Under the pieces are notes generated by a model that worked only from the letters and a program-made list of their open reading frames with translations, searched no databases and was not told where the DNA came from. Both the position numbers and the translations under genes were made by a program. Shown here one piece after another: positions 43,638 through 54,092 of a stretch of 64,000 nt of DNA (positions within the stretch are counted from its first letter, which is position 1; each line of letters opens with the position of its first letter). This DNA is from Armigeres subalbatus (Eukaryota; Arthropoda; Insecta; Diptera; Culicidae), in NCBI RefSeq assembly GCF_024139115.2, contig NW_026942913.1, positions 806,001 to 870,000 on the forward strand. The letters are read 5' to 3'.

Positions 43638-43867
43638 GGCTCTGTCTCATTTGGAGAATTAAACTTAAAAGTGACAGTTGGAAAATTAGCAAATAACCCA
43701 GTCATAAGAATGGTTGGTGCTACCCAGCAATTCCAATAGGACATCGATGGAAAATGATTCGATATCTGTCAAAAGTAATCTTGCTCTGCGAGCAGGGTTA
43801 TTTGATAATTATTGAAATGTCACTTTTGAGTTTAATTTCAGTTTAATTATCCAATTGAGACAGACCC
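43638..43867. mobile_element. PIF/Harbinger-like MITE, 230 bp
   Basis: Ends GGCTCTGTCTCATTTGGAGA and, reversed, GGGTCTGTCTCAATTGGATA, flanked by TTA on both sides (43635-43637, 43868-43870). A partial second copy lies at 59023-59172. Interior contains GTGACA and TGTCAC words in inverted order. Confidence 0.75.
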
Positions 43868-44387
43868 TTAGCAATAAGTCGCCAGCACGAGCACCACTAC
43901 TGATTCTGGAAATTAAATCCGTAACGGCCTTTTTAGATTGTTCTACATAGGAAGAAGCCAAGAAAATTACAACATAAAACATCTCCCACACGTATTATTA
44001 ACCCTTTTAATCAGTTTATTATTGTATTGAAATGTATCTTAAACATAACACAAATAAAAATGATTTTTATCACGTATAATTGTATAAACTTTTTTTGCAA
44101 TTAAAAAGAAATCGAAACATACAAAATGCAATTTTGAGTCCCTAACAAAAACGATCCCCAGGTAAAAGCTCAAGAAAGTACCTAGATTTGGGTAATATTC
44201 ACTGTTCCTAACGAAACACCCAAATATGGGTAAATGGTGATTCACCCATATCTAGGTATGTGCACTTTTTGGTGATTTTAGGTACTCTTCACCCATATTT
44301 GGGTGAACTGAAGTAAGCGTGATTAACTGTCAAAGGTTGAGTCAAGTGCCCTGCGGTGTTCTACTAGTGCGTTTGAATCCTTACGTC

Positions 44388-44625
44388 AAACAAGACCGAA
44401 AATGTCGAGGAAGCATTTTTCATCTATTTTCAAATTTCAAATTAAACAATGTTCCTTTCAATTTTGGGTCAAAAGAAAAACTGACGCATTCAGGATGATT
44501 AACTTCATCGTTCCCTGAAATAAAATCGAATATCGGTTCTTCATTTTAGGACCCAATTTGAAATTTAAAAATAGGTGAAAAATGCTTCATCGACATTTTC
44601 AGTCTTGTTTGACAAAAGATATTTT
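44388..44625. repeat. Hairpin with about 55-bp arms
   Basis: CAAGACCGAAAATGTCGAGG at 44388 is complementary to the end at 44600-44625, and pairing continues through GAAGCATTTTTCA. The loop region shares about 120 bp with 41660-41790 in inverted order, so the two parts bracket the large element between them. Confidence 0.6.
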
Positions 44626-44692
44626 AGTTACTAGATAAAGATTGTCGCTACGGTTCTCTTTGTTCTACTGTCCGAAACATGTGTGGTACATA

Positions 44693-46091
44693 GAGTAGAG
44701 TGGGGCAAGAGTACGCACTTAGTTTTCAATCGATCATGTGGCCCGTATGAAGCAAGCTTCTGCATATCAAATCAGTGTCGATGATTCATATACTCTTCCT
44801 TTATGTTACCCAGTGGAAAAAATATTGAAATTATTGAGATTCGTTTTAGTAGAACTCTTATTGCAAGACAAGTGAAAACGCACCTCTTACCCCACCGGTG
44901 GGGTAAAAGTGCGTATCGGGTGGGGTAAGAGTACGCATTTATCCAATCATGTGCTTTAAGTATATATTAACACAAATAACAGTTAATAACATTTAATTGA
45001 TGTTCAATGAGCATATATTAGGGAATGTTTAAAGATTGCGTAACTCTTCTAGGGGGAGGGGGTCCTAAAAATGTGCACTTTCATACGAAAAACCATTGTT
45101 TTTTATTGTATACAAAAACCTACAGAGGTAAAAATATATATCAGGTTTCGCGTGGCGTATACAAAGGCATTTTCCTTAGGGGCAAGCCAGAGTAAACGCG
45201 ACGTGCGATGCGACGCGACGCGACAGTGCAATTTGACAGCCTGTTGATAATGATTGTTATTCTTTTACGTGAGTCGCGTCGCATCGCATCGCTCGTCGCG
45301 TTCACTCTGGCTTGCCCCTTAAAGAAAGTCCAACAATCACGTAACGTAAAATTTGGCTATTTCAGCACCCCTCCCCCTATCTTAAACTATTTGTATGAAT
45401 CCTCTAAACATTATATGGATCGTCACACATCTCGCAACCCCTCCCAGCTAATCGTTGCGTAATTTATGAATGTTTCTTTTGATGAAATGAAATTATCATT
45501 TAGATGATATTGTGTTTCGTACTATGTTTAGGTGTACAACAAGTAGGGGGGGAGGGGTGATGAAATAGTCAAATTTTACGTTACGTGATTGGTGGACTTT
45601 CTTTAAGGAAAATGCCTTTGTATACGCCACGCGAAACCTGATATATATTTTTACCTCTGTAGTTTTTTGTATATGTAAAAAACAATGGTTTTTCGTATGA
45701 AAGTGCACATTTTTAGGACCCCCTCCCCCTTTAAGAGTTACGTAATCTTTAAACATTCCTTAATATATGCTCATTAAACATCAATTAAATGTTAACAACC
45801 CTTATTTGGGTTAATTCATACTTAAAGCACATGATTGGATAAATGCGTACTCTTACCTCTACACCTGATGCGCACTTTTACCCCACCGGTGGGGTAAGAG
45901 TGCGTTTTTCACTTGTCTTGCAATAAGGGTTCTACTAAAACGAATCTCAATAATTTCAATATTTTTTCCACTGGGTAACATAAAGGAAGAGTATATGAAT
46001 CATCGACACTGATTTGATATGCAGAAGCTTGCTTCATACGGGCCACATGATCGATTGAAAACTAAGTGCGTACTCTTGCCCCACTCTACTC
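44693..46091. mobile_element. 1.4-kb palindromic TA-flanked element
   Basis: The two halves are inverted copies over about 545 bp, from GAGTAGAGTGGGGCAAGAGT at both ends to a unique centre of about 155 bp (45386-45540). TA flanks it on both sides (44691-44692, 46092-46093). The left arm carries a 140-bp Harbinger MITE that the right arm lacks. GTGGGGTAAGAGTACGC repeats lie subterminally. No transposase frame. The transcript would form a very long hairpin. Confidence 0.85.
45179..45318. mobile_element. PIF/Harbinger MITE with an internal empty-site control
   Basis: 140 bp with perfect ends GGGGCAAGCCAGAGT, flanked by TTA (45176-45178, 45319-45321). The opposite arm of the host palindrome reads CTTTCTTTAAGGAAAATG with a single TTA and no insert. 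The middle is GCGATGCGACGCG-rich. Confidence 0.92.
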
Positions 46092-46436
46092 TACTAATGC
46101 AATTTCATTATTTCGCTTCAGTGATTTGTTCGCTAAGTCCTTTCTAACACCGAATTACTTCAACTTATCCTAAAAACTTGTGATAATTTCGAATTCTGTC
46201 CCTTTTTTTCTTAGTTGTGGATCTTTACGCTTTGGAAGAAGTCTTATTTCGGCCGGAGATACGGGTTTGACATCATAACTTGAAAATTCATATGCGTACT
46301 CTTGCCCCACCGGTTCCTGCGTACTTTTACCCCACAGTCTAAAAAATTATTCAAGTAATGTTATGGAAACTCATATGTGAATATGTACGTTATGTGGAAG
46401 ATATTGATTTGAAAAATGTATTGGAGGTAACCACTT

Positions 46437-46511
46437 TCCCTTCGATGGGACTCGAACCCATGACCCTACAGTACGCTAGACTGGTGCTTTAACCAACTAA
46501 GCTACGAAGGA
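46437..46511 (-). tRNA. tRNA-like sequence, anticodon AGC, inverted unit
   Basis: 75 nt that can fold as a cloverleaf: acceptor TCCTTCG with CGAAGGG, D stem GCTT/AAGC, anticodon loop CTAGCGT, T stem ATGGG/CCCAT with TTCGAGT. Anticodon AGC would be alanine, but the G3:U70 pair that marks tRNA-Ala is absent. It is best read as a SINE-type or repeat-borne tRNA relic. Confidence 0.5.
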
Positions 46512-47213
46512 CCTCCGTCGGCCTTCGCAACCTAGCGGCTACTGAACGAGCTCGAGATTCCCAAATTGGACGCATAGTCAAATCACTCGCAATCCATTTC
46601 TCAAGCCAATACTTCCACATGTGTATTGTACACGTCCACATTAGAGGAGCGTGAGTATTTAGAATGTCTGGCGGCTATACACATTCTTCATCAGCAACGG
46701 TACTGATCAAGTGAGGTTGTGTAAGCATTTGCCAGTCGGTCGTCAAGCTCAGACCTGACCGCATTGCGTAGGCAAGAGCACGCAATCCAGCATCTGGGAC
46801 GTTCCACTTCACGTTACACTGCAATGTTCTCATGGACGCAATCAGGTTCACACACTGAAGTCTGAACAACTGTTGCATGTTTCAAGTCGGTAGTCGAACA
46901 ATCAGGTTCAGTTCAATCAAAGCACTGCCTATTTAACTTTGATTGAACTGAACCTGAGTTGCGTGCTCTGCCTACGCAATGCGGTCGGGTCTGAGCTTGA
47001 CGACCGACTGGCAAAATGCTTACACAACCTCACTTGATCAGTACTGCTGCTGATGAAGAATGTGTATAGCCGCCAGACATTCTAAATACTCACGCTCCTC
47101 TAATGTGAAAGTATTGGCTTGAGAAATGGATTGCGAGTGATTTGACTATGCGTCCAATTTGGGGAATCTCGAGCTCGTTCAGTAGCTGCCAGGGTTGCGA
47201 AGGCCGACGGAGG

Positions 47214-47288
47214 TCCTTCGTAGCTCCGTTGGTTAAAGCACCCGTCTAGCGTACTGTAGGGTCATGGGTTCGAGTCCCATCGAAGGGA
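47214..47288 (+). tRNA. tRNA-like sequence in array unit 1
   Basis: Same fold and AGC loop as the other units. The A-box region carries changes (TAGCTCCGTTGG) relative to the three later units. The T arm is intact. Confidence 0.45.
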
Positions 47289-47713
47289 AAGTGGTTACCT
47301 CCAATACATTTTTCAAATCAATATCTTCCACATAACGTACATATTCACATATGAGTTTCCATAACATTGTAAATTAACGTCCAAGTCGGGTGGTTTAATC
47401 CCCTGAAATAGGCAATTAACTTTGATTGAACTGAACCAGAGTTGCGTGCTCTGTTCTACGCAATGCGGTCGGGTCTGAGCTTGACGACCGACTGGCAAAT
47501 GCTTACACAACCTCACTTGATCAGTACTGTTGCTGATGAAGAATGTGTATAGCCGCCAGACATTCTAAATACTCACGCTCCTCTAATGTGGACGTACAAT
47601 ACACATGTGGAAGTATTGGCTTGATAAATGGATTGCGAGTGATTTGACTATGCGTCCAATTTGGGAATCTCGAGCTCGTTCAGTAGCCGCTAGGTTGCGA
47701 AGGCCGACGGAGG

Positions 47714-47788
47714 TCCTTCGTAGCTTAGTTGGTTAAAGCACCAGTCTAGCGTACTGTAGGGTCATGGGTTCGAGTCCCATCGAAGGGA
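47714..47788 (+). tRNA. tRNA-like sequence in array unit 2
   Basis: 75 nt. Acceptor, D, anticodon and T stems all pair; one mismatch at the base of the anticodon stem. Anticodon AGC. Confidence 0.5.
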
Positions 47789-48216
47789 AAAGTGGTTACC
47801 TCCAACACATTTTTCAAATCAATATCTTCCACATAACGTACATATTCACATATGAGTTTCCATAACATTGTAAATTAACGTCCAAGTCGGGTGGTTTAAT
47901 CCCCGGAAATAGGCAATTAACTTTGATTGAACTGAACCTGAGTTGCGTGCTCTTGCCCACGCAATGCGGTCGGGTCTGAGCTTGACGACCGACTGGCAAA
48001 TGCTTACACAACCTCACTTGATCAGTACCGTTGCTGATGAAGAATGTGTATAGCCGCCAGACATTCTAAATACTCACGCTCCTCTAATGTGGACGTGTAC
48101 AATACACATGTGGAAGTATTGGCTTGAGAAATGGATTGCGAGTGATTTGACTATGCGTCCAATTTGGGAATCTCGAGCTCGTTCAGTAGTTGCCAGGTTG
48201 CGAAGGCCGACGGAGG

Positions 48217-48291
48217 TCCTTCGTAGCTTAGTTGGTTAAAGCACCAGTCTAGCGTACTGTAGGGTCATGGGTTCGAGTCCCATCGAAGGGA
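48217..48291 (+). tRNA. tRNA-like sequence in array unit 3
   Basis: Identical to the unit-2 sequence by eye, same fold and AGC anticodon. Confidence 0.5.
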
Positions 48292-48719
48292 AAGTGGTTA
48301 CCTCCAATACATTTTTCAAATCAATATCTTCCACATAACGTACATATTCACATATGAGTTTCCATAACATTGTAAATTAACGTCCAAGTCGGGTGGTTTA
48401 ATCCCCGATAATAGGCAATTAACTTTGATTGAACTGAACCTGAGTTGCGTGCTCTTGCCTACGCAATGCGGTCGGGTCTGAGTTTGACGACCGACTGGCA
48501 AATAGCTTACACAACCTCACTTGATCAGTACCGTTGCTGATGAAGAATGTGTATAGCCGCCAGACATTCTAAATACTCACGCTCCTTTAATGTGGACGTG
48601 TACAATACACATGTGGAAGTATTGGCTTGAGAAATGGATTGCGAGTGATTTGACTATGCGTCCAATTTGGGAATCTCGAGCTCGTTCAGTAGCCGCTAGG
48701 TTGCGAAGGCCGACGGAGG

Positions 48720-48794
48720 TCCTTCGTAGCTTAGTTGGTTAAAGCACCAGTCTAGCGTACTGTAGGGTCATGGGTTCGAGTCCCATCGAAGGGA
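48720..48794 (+). tRNA. tRNA-like sequence in array unit 4
   Basis: Identical to the unit-2 sequence by eye, same fold and AGC anticodon. No T-rich terminator follows within a few bases in any unit (the next bases are AAGTGG), which argues against a normal tRNA gene. Confidence 0.5.
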
Positions 48795-48951
48795 AAGTGG
48801 TTACCTCCAATACATTTTTCAAATCAATATCTTCCACATAACGTACATATTCACATATGAGTTTCCATAACATTGTAAATTAACGTCCAAGTCGGGTGGT
48901 TTAATCCCCGGAAATAGGCAATTAACTTTGATTGAACTGATTCAAGTAATG

Positions 48952-49292
48952 GTTTTGACTTCTTGGAAAACCTACCGGATTGGTGTTCTGTACCATAAAG
49001 TACTCTATATACAATAGGTTATCGAAATGGTATAATGTTCACCTGATTGAACGTATATGTGGTAATGAAATACTAGTTGCGGAAACCCAATTATTTTTAG
49101 CAAAATTACCAAAAAGTTATCTAACTCCATATCTCCCTTGTTGTTTATTCAAATCGTTAACAATTACACATGATAATAGTTGGCCAGAATACCTGTCAAA
49201 CTGATGCAGTGCTGCTAGTTTATCTTTTTTTATTACTTCAAAAAATCGAAAACGTACTCTTACCCCACGCGCACTCTTGCCCCACTCTACTC
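48952..49292. mobile_element. Right end of a second GTGGGGTAAGAGTACGC-type element
   Basis: The end reads CGTACTCTTACCCCACGCGC, then CCCCACTCTACTC followed by TA, as at 46091. Sequence 46092-46348 joins 48952 directly when the array is removed and carries the same GTACTCTTGCCCCACCGG motifs. So the array sits in a relative of the palindromic element that adjoins it. Confidence 0.6.
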
Positions 49293-49294
49293 TA

Positions 49295-50878
49295 CCTGTC
49301 AAATCGTAATTTTTAATTTTTAACACAAATCTGAAGGGAGCGGAAAGCAAGGATGTTTATATTTAGAAATTATATTCAAACATAGGCAACATTATTTATT
49401 CAAGTTTCGTTTATTTTCATTATAAAGGCCCAATGCCCATGTATAAAGACGCTATAAGTGCATGCTGCGCAGGTATGCATCGACCCGGCTTTACCGCTTT
49501 TTCCCGGTGCACACCTGCGTCTTTAAATTTGATTCAATTCATTTTTCTTCTTTATATTTCCTGATTTCCTTCACTTTTGATGAGGTATTTGGACTGTCAG
49601 TTGCCTCGAGAAATGGATTCCTTCCGCTGGTGGAGAACTGCCGCATGCTGTTCAAAAGAAGTTCCCGAAGTATATGTACACAGAGCCAAAAAAAGTTGTG
49701 TTTTTAACATTTTCTAATTTTATTTTAAAAGTAAGGAAAATATGGTACTTTTGAGTGCTAAAATAATTAAATTAAATGTTAAATAGTTGATCTGAAAGTT
49801 TTTTCTCTTTGTGAAATTGTGATTTTTCACAGTGAGTTCAATCGAAATAACATTTGCAAAATTAATCAAATCAACTTCCATATTCCATGTTTCTGGCAAC
49901 CATGACAACAAGAACTGGCAGCCCACAACAATCTGTCATCAGAAAAGGAAACGAGAAAAGTTGTTTATCGAAAACGGCAATTTTATTTCTGGTGAATGGA
50001 GAACCATTTGGGAGAAAAGCAAGACCCATCGGAAAACGATCGTGATTAGCGTCAGGAGAAAGGATCATCATCGTAGCCCAGTTCGCCTTACATCCATCCA
50101 GCCTGCTGAGCCGACGGCTTTTGAAAATGTCGAAACGAAGCAGCGAAAGGGACCCAAAAAAAAACGACAAGCTACAAATAAGCATCTAGCTTGAATTATT
50201 GTTTATTTGTGATATTCGTAGCTGAATAAAATGTATGCTGAATAATTCGCTAGACGGATTTCATTTCAGCATTTAATCTAACTAATATTCGACATGACCT
50301 ATTTATTTGTTTACTACCTTTATTTGAAGTCAAACTAACGTTTTCGTTTTATCACATTTCAGCACATTGGGGAAGTTTAACAGTGTGCTGAACTAATGAT
50401 TTTTAAAGTTCTCTGTTCGACTATGATGTGATGCTCTGAAAGGGTGGTCGAATTGAGTTTGAATAGTAAGTTAATAAGCAAGCATTTAGACATCCTTCTT
50501 AACCTTTGTCCTTCTTAACCATTGGATTTCCCATTTATCTGATCTATCGCACAGTGGAAAAAAACATGCTTTTTCAGTTTGAGAGAAAATCTGGATTCTA
50601 GATCTGGAAAATTTGATTTACAGGAAAAATAGATACTGAATAATACAAATAGACATAAATAAATCAATTAAGACAATAAAAAGACAATAAAATAATTATT
50701 TATTTTCAAGACATGCTTTTTATATTCGTGATTTATTAAGCTGTCGGAGATTATAACAAACAAAACTGCTAGAGCAATAAAAAAATCATGCATTCATGCG
50801 GAAATAAATTTACTAAAAGCCGGATATAACGCCGTTGAATAACGTCGGAAAATTATTGAATCTTTGATGTGTGGTATC
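49295..50878. other. Intergenic DNA with one weak open frame
   Basis: A plus-strand frame at 49832-50194 ends in a Lys/Arg-rich tail (KQRKGPKKKRQ) and is followed by AATAAA at 50225. It has no ATG-led signal, known motif or clear splice partner. Elsewhere AT-rich with no defined repeat. Confidence 0.3.
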
Positions 50879-51075
50879 AAAAGATATTTAGTTACCAGAT
50901 AAAGATTGTCCCTTCGGTTCCGTTTGTTCTGCTGTCCAAAACATGTGTGGTACCTAATTGTCAAATCGTATGTATTTTTCAATCATTGACATTTAGATCC
51001 ACTATCCTCGCCATGAAAGATGTTCCGGACAGCGACGACAGCGATAATCTTTATCTGGTAACTAAAATATCTTTT
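50879..51075. mobile_element. hAT-like MITE, 197 bp, with 8-bp target duplication
   Basis: Inverted ends AAAAGATATTTAGTTACCAG and AAAAGATATTTTAGTTACCA, flanked by GTGGTATC and GTGGAATC (one mismatch in 8). A second copy begins at 44624 (same end sequence) and is interrupted at 44692 by the palindromic element. Confidence 0.7.
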
Positions 51076-51189
51076 GTGGAATCCCAATATCATCGCATGG
51101 ATGTTGATCTTTATTGGAATAATCTTAGCATTTGACAATCATATCGCAACCGTTTATCAAGAGCTTCTGAGGAAAGCCTAATAGGTATA

Positions 51190-51479
51190 CAGTGATCGTT
51201 CGCTAATTGGGGCACGACCTCACCCCAACTAGCGAATGCCGTTCGCTAATTGGGGCGGTTTGACAAGCGTCAATGTTGTTTACTTTTTGCATTGAACAAA
51301 AGAAAATTTTACGCGCCAGAAAATATCGATCCCGCCAAACACGGAAACAAAACGTCAACGCGTTTTTGACATCACATTCTGACGTTTAGCTGCTTTTTAA
51401 TTGGGTTTCGCCCCAATTAGCGAACCCCCAACTAAAAAGCGCCCCAACTAGAAAAACCCCAATTAGCGAACGTTCACTG
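51190..51479. mobile_element. Tc1/mariner-type MITE, 290 bp
   Basis: Ends CAGTGATCGTTCGCTAATTG and, reversed, CAGTGAACGTTCGCTAATTG abut TA (51188-51189, 51480-51481). The motif TTCGCTAATTGGGG recurs subterminally in both orientations. Non-coding. Confidence 0.9.
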
Positions 51480-52609
51480 TACTTTGATTTTATTTTCATA
51501 AATTCATAAATAGCATTGGGAATGGATTTTATTTTATCGTTTATCGACATTATTTTTACGTATCTTTCCTAGTGTGCGAAGGTTATGACTGGCTGAACAA
51601 TGGTTGAAATAAAAATCTTGTTCAGTTATTTACAAACTGTAGTTTGACAGATCGACTTATTGAATAAGAGTCCAATAGGAGATCGTCAGTTGCGTTCTAG
51701 CAAAAATTCCGCTTGAGGCCCTTCCTAAATATTTTAACAACAGCCACTACACCTGACGGTATAATTGCAATATTTTCATTATCAGGCGACAGGTGGTGTT
51801 GCTGTGTGTTTGTATCAATGTAACATTGCATATACACTAATGACATCTGCTGTTCGATATCGTAAGCTTTCAATGTTCCTTCCACACACACGAGGTGGAG
51901 AACAGTCTTGAAGAAATTGAAAGTATACAGCTAGAATTTAGTATGGAGGTACAATGAAATCTCTTTTATTGTTTAGAACTGTAAAACAAGTCGTGGGAAC
52001 AAAAAATCTAAAAATTATTTGTTGCTTTTTGACCTAGGTTTCATATTGATGCGATGCGTAGTTAATGAGAACGGATGATTTGTCCATACAAGGAAATTCA
52101 TTTTACTTTAAATGTTGTGGCGCCATCTCGTTCAAACAGCACCTTTGTCTTTGCCTTATTATGATTCATATTCAGCAATAAGATTATTTATGTTATGCAT
52201 TGAGTTAGCCATATCTAACAAATCAAGGATGGCGCGGATGACAACGTTACCGGCGGATGATCAAATGACAGCAGTTCGAGACCCGATTTAGGAAAATTTT
52301 AAAATGATTATATGAAAATAGCAATTGCTTCAAAATACGCTCATTGGAGATCTTGATGATGTTACCTTCTATGCATTATTATTTTCGAAGAATTCACATG
52401 TAGCTGAATTGAGGCTTAGTAAAATGCATATTAAAGGTTTAACGAATCAGTTAATAAAGTTGTTTTTCAAAATGAGATGTTGTAGTTGTATAACTTCGCC
52501 AAAATTGTGTGAACAAAGCTTGAACAGATGTTGTGATAAGAAATAGTACAGACATAATTCAACACAGCGCTGAATTAAATCATCACACTGATGTTAGTTC
52601 AACTAGTGA
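51480..52609. other. Intergenic DNA with a possible minus-strand exon
   Basis: The minus-strand frame 51891-51697 has moderately coding-like composition (VEGTLKAYDIEQQMS, then QCYIDTNT), but I find no start, splice partner or family. Other frames here are short. No repeat boundary seen. Confidence 0.25.
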
Positions 52610-52990
52610 ATGTTTGTTGGGGACACAGTTGGCCGGTCAAGCCGAACTGCTTTTTCCAACCCGGCCATCCCGGCCGACAGCTTCAACAACACCGGCGAGA
52701 TGGTCTACTGGAAAAAAACATCCGTTTGCATAATTGGGTGCTGACGATGACACCACGTCAAAGTACTCGTCTACTGACATCGACGGAAAGGAACCACCGC
52801 GGTTGGGTGGCTGACAAGGCCGGCGCTACGTTGTGCAAAAAAGTGATGCACACTCTTTCCGATGATCACGACAATCATAACGGCGGGGGTGACAAAGGAC
52901 GAGATGTTCAGAGCCAAGACGAATAAAATGTGCACAATCCTGGTGCCTACTCGAACCGAGGCGGCTGAGGTATGACGGCGATTTCAGCGC
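52610..52990 (+). pseudogene. GC-rich coding-like island with shifting frames
   Basis: Third positions are strongly G/C biased in one frame at 52620-52720 (RTAFSNPAIPADSFNN, then TGEMVYWKK), in another at about 52740-52810 (DDDTTSKYSSTDIDGK) and in another at about 52855-52925 (DDHDNHNGGGDKGRDV). Changes of frame at and after an A7 run (52710) suggest an old coding sequence damaged by indels. AATAAA motifs follow at 53048-53062. It could also be a badly read terminal exon. The parent gene is not recognised. Confidence 0.4.
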
Positions 52991-53721
52991 AAACAAGAAA
53001 TGAAGGCAGATTTATAATAATGTAAATAGACACACGAATGAAATGATAATAAATAAATAAAATTTGAACATGTAATCAATTTTAAAAATGTAACAGTTTT
53101 TATAGTACTGTATTCAAATGGAGAGCGCACACCAGTTGTTGTTTTGAAAATATCACTAGTTGATTCTAGAGTAAAATACGCATTTAGTTTTAAGAGGGAT
53201 ATGTCATTTTGAAAAGTTGACTCTTGTCGAAATTCTTACCAATGTGACATTTTTGATGTAGTGGATTTAACAGTCTTGTACTTTCTACTGAAAATCACTA
53301 ACTGATTTTCTTGATTTTACCAACGTTTCTTTTAATTTTACCAACGATTTTTTTTGTGTGTACCTGATCCAACCTGATCCGTTGAGAAAAAAAATGTAAG
53401 GATCGAAGAGATAGTGAATCTTGAGGAAAATGGAAAACCATGAGAATCAAGATGAGAATTCATTTTGGTTACTTACCGTTTAGTCAATTCCGCTTCTGAT
53501 ATAGTAAAGATGATCAAATTCGTTGATAATCCGACTAGCAGATTTTGCCGTCTGACGCTTTTTGTTGTTATTTTTGCCTTATAACAAGCTTTTTAAATTG
53601 TATACAATATGTGTGCAGCATATTATTTTCTATTCAATGCACTTTAAATTCATTCAACTCAATATTGCGTTTTAAATAGCTTAGCCATATTTTTTATTAG
53701 GCGCATATAAATCCTAAATTA
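52991..53721. other. Intergenic DNA, no gene seen
   Basis: AT-rich with overlapping AATAAATAAAT near 53050. No coding frame, inverted end or tandem repeat that I can define. Confidence 0.4.
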
Positions 53722-54027
53722 CACTCAGCGAACTGGACTATCGAAATTCATAACTGGCGCCTTATGAATCTTCGACTGATTATTCCACCAACAGTGATTC
53801 TTATACGCAGTTACCTTCCTGAGTAATCAAGCGTCGATGGGCGTGTAGTCTACATACCGGCCTCCCGACCCCGACGTCCATGGTTCGAACCCAGTCTGCC
53901 GCACTTCACTTTTTTTCAAATGAAAATCATCATTCATAAGGCAACTTATTGAAATTCATACCGATTCCTTGTGGCAAATTTTCATAAGGCGTTTGATTGA
54001 AAATCATACGTCCATTTTCCTCAGTGT
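53722..54027. mobile_element. TA-flanked MITE carrying a tRNA-like segment
   Basis: Ends CACTCAGCGAACTGGAC and, reversed, CACTGAGGAAAATGGAC abut TA on both sides. Inside, ATTCATAAGGC words occur in both orientations. At 53827-53905 lies a tRNA-like piece with CATGGTTCGAACCCAG as B box, so a SINE head was probably captured or inserted. Confidence 0.6.
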
Positions 54028-54092
54028 ATGCCTTCAGTTAAGGTTTCAAGTGCGAATCCATTTAAAATATATCATTTGATTTATTTGAGTGT

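Larger units (their letters stand above)
41991..44321. mobile_element. Large inverted-end element holding other MITEs
   Basis: Ends CACGCTTAGTTCAC and, reversed, CACGCTTACTTCAGTTCAC are flanked by ATTA on both sides. Subterminal repeats ACCCATATTTAGGTAC/GGTGAATCACCCATAT lie near each end. A TA-flanked element (42123-43137) and a Harbinger MITE (43638-43867) are nested inside. No transposase found. Confidence 0.6.
46361..48939 (+). repeat. Inserted array of about 501-bp units with tRNA-like folds
   Basis: One unit in minus orientation (46361-46800) and a 130-bp spacer are followed by four plus-oriented units (about 46930-47417, 47418-47918, 47919-48419, 48420-48939). The whole block is flanked by a 12-bp direct repeat ATTCAAGTAATG (46349-46360, 48940-48951), so it entered as one insertion or grew from one. 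Each unit contains a 75-nt tRNA-like sequence with A and B boxes. Units differ by a few substitutions. A diverged single unit lies at 17425-17735. Confidence 0.85.

Noticed and set aside
46437..48794. Reading the tRNA-like folds as a working tRNA-Ala gene cluster
   Set aside because: The G3:U70 pair is missing, no T-run terminator follows, and the sequences sit in mobile repeat units.
46361..48939. CRISPR-like or bacterial repeat array
   Set aside because: Units are about 501 bp with tRNA-like parts and mosquito-type flanks; no short repeat-spacer pattern.
49832..50194. Basic plus-strand frame with a Lys-rich tail
   Set aside because: No motif, signal or splice partner; an equally long antisense frame overlaps it.
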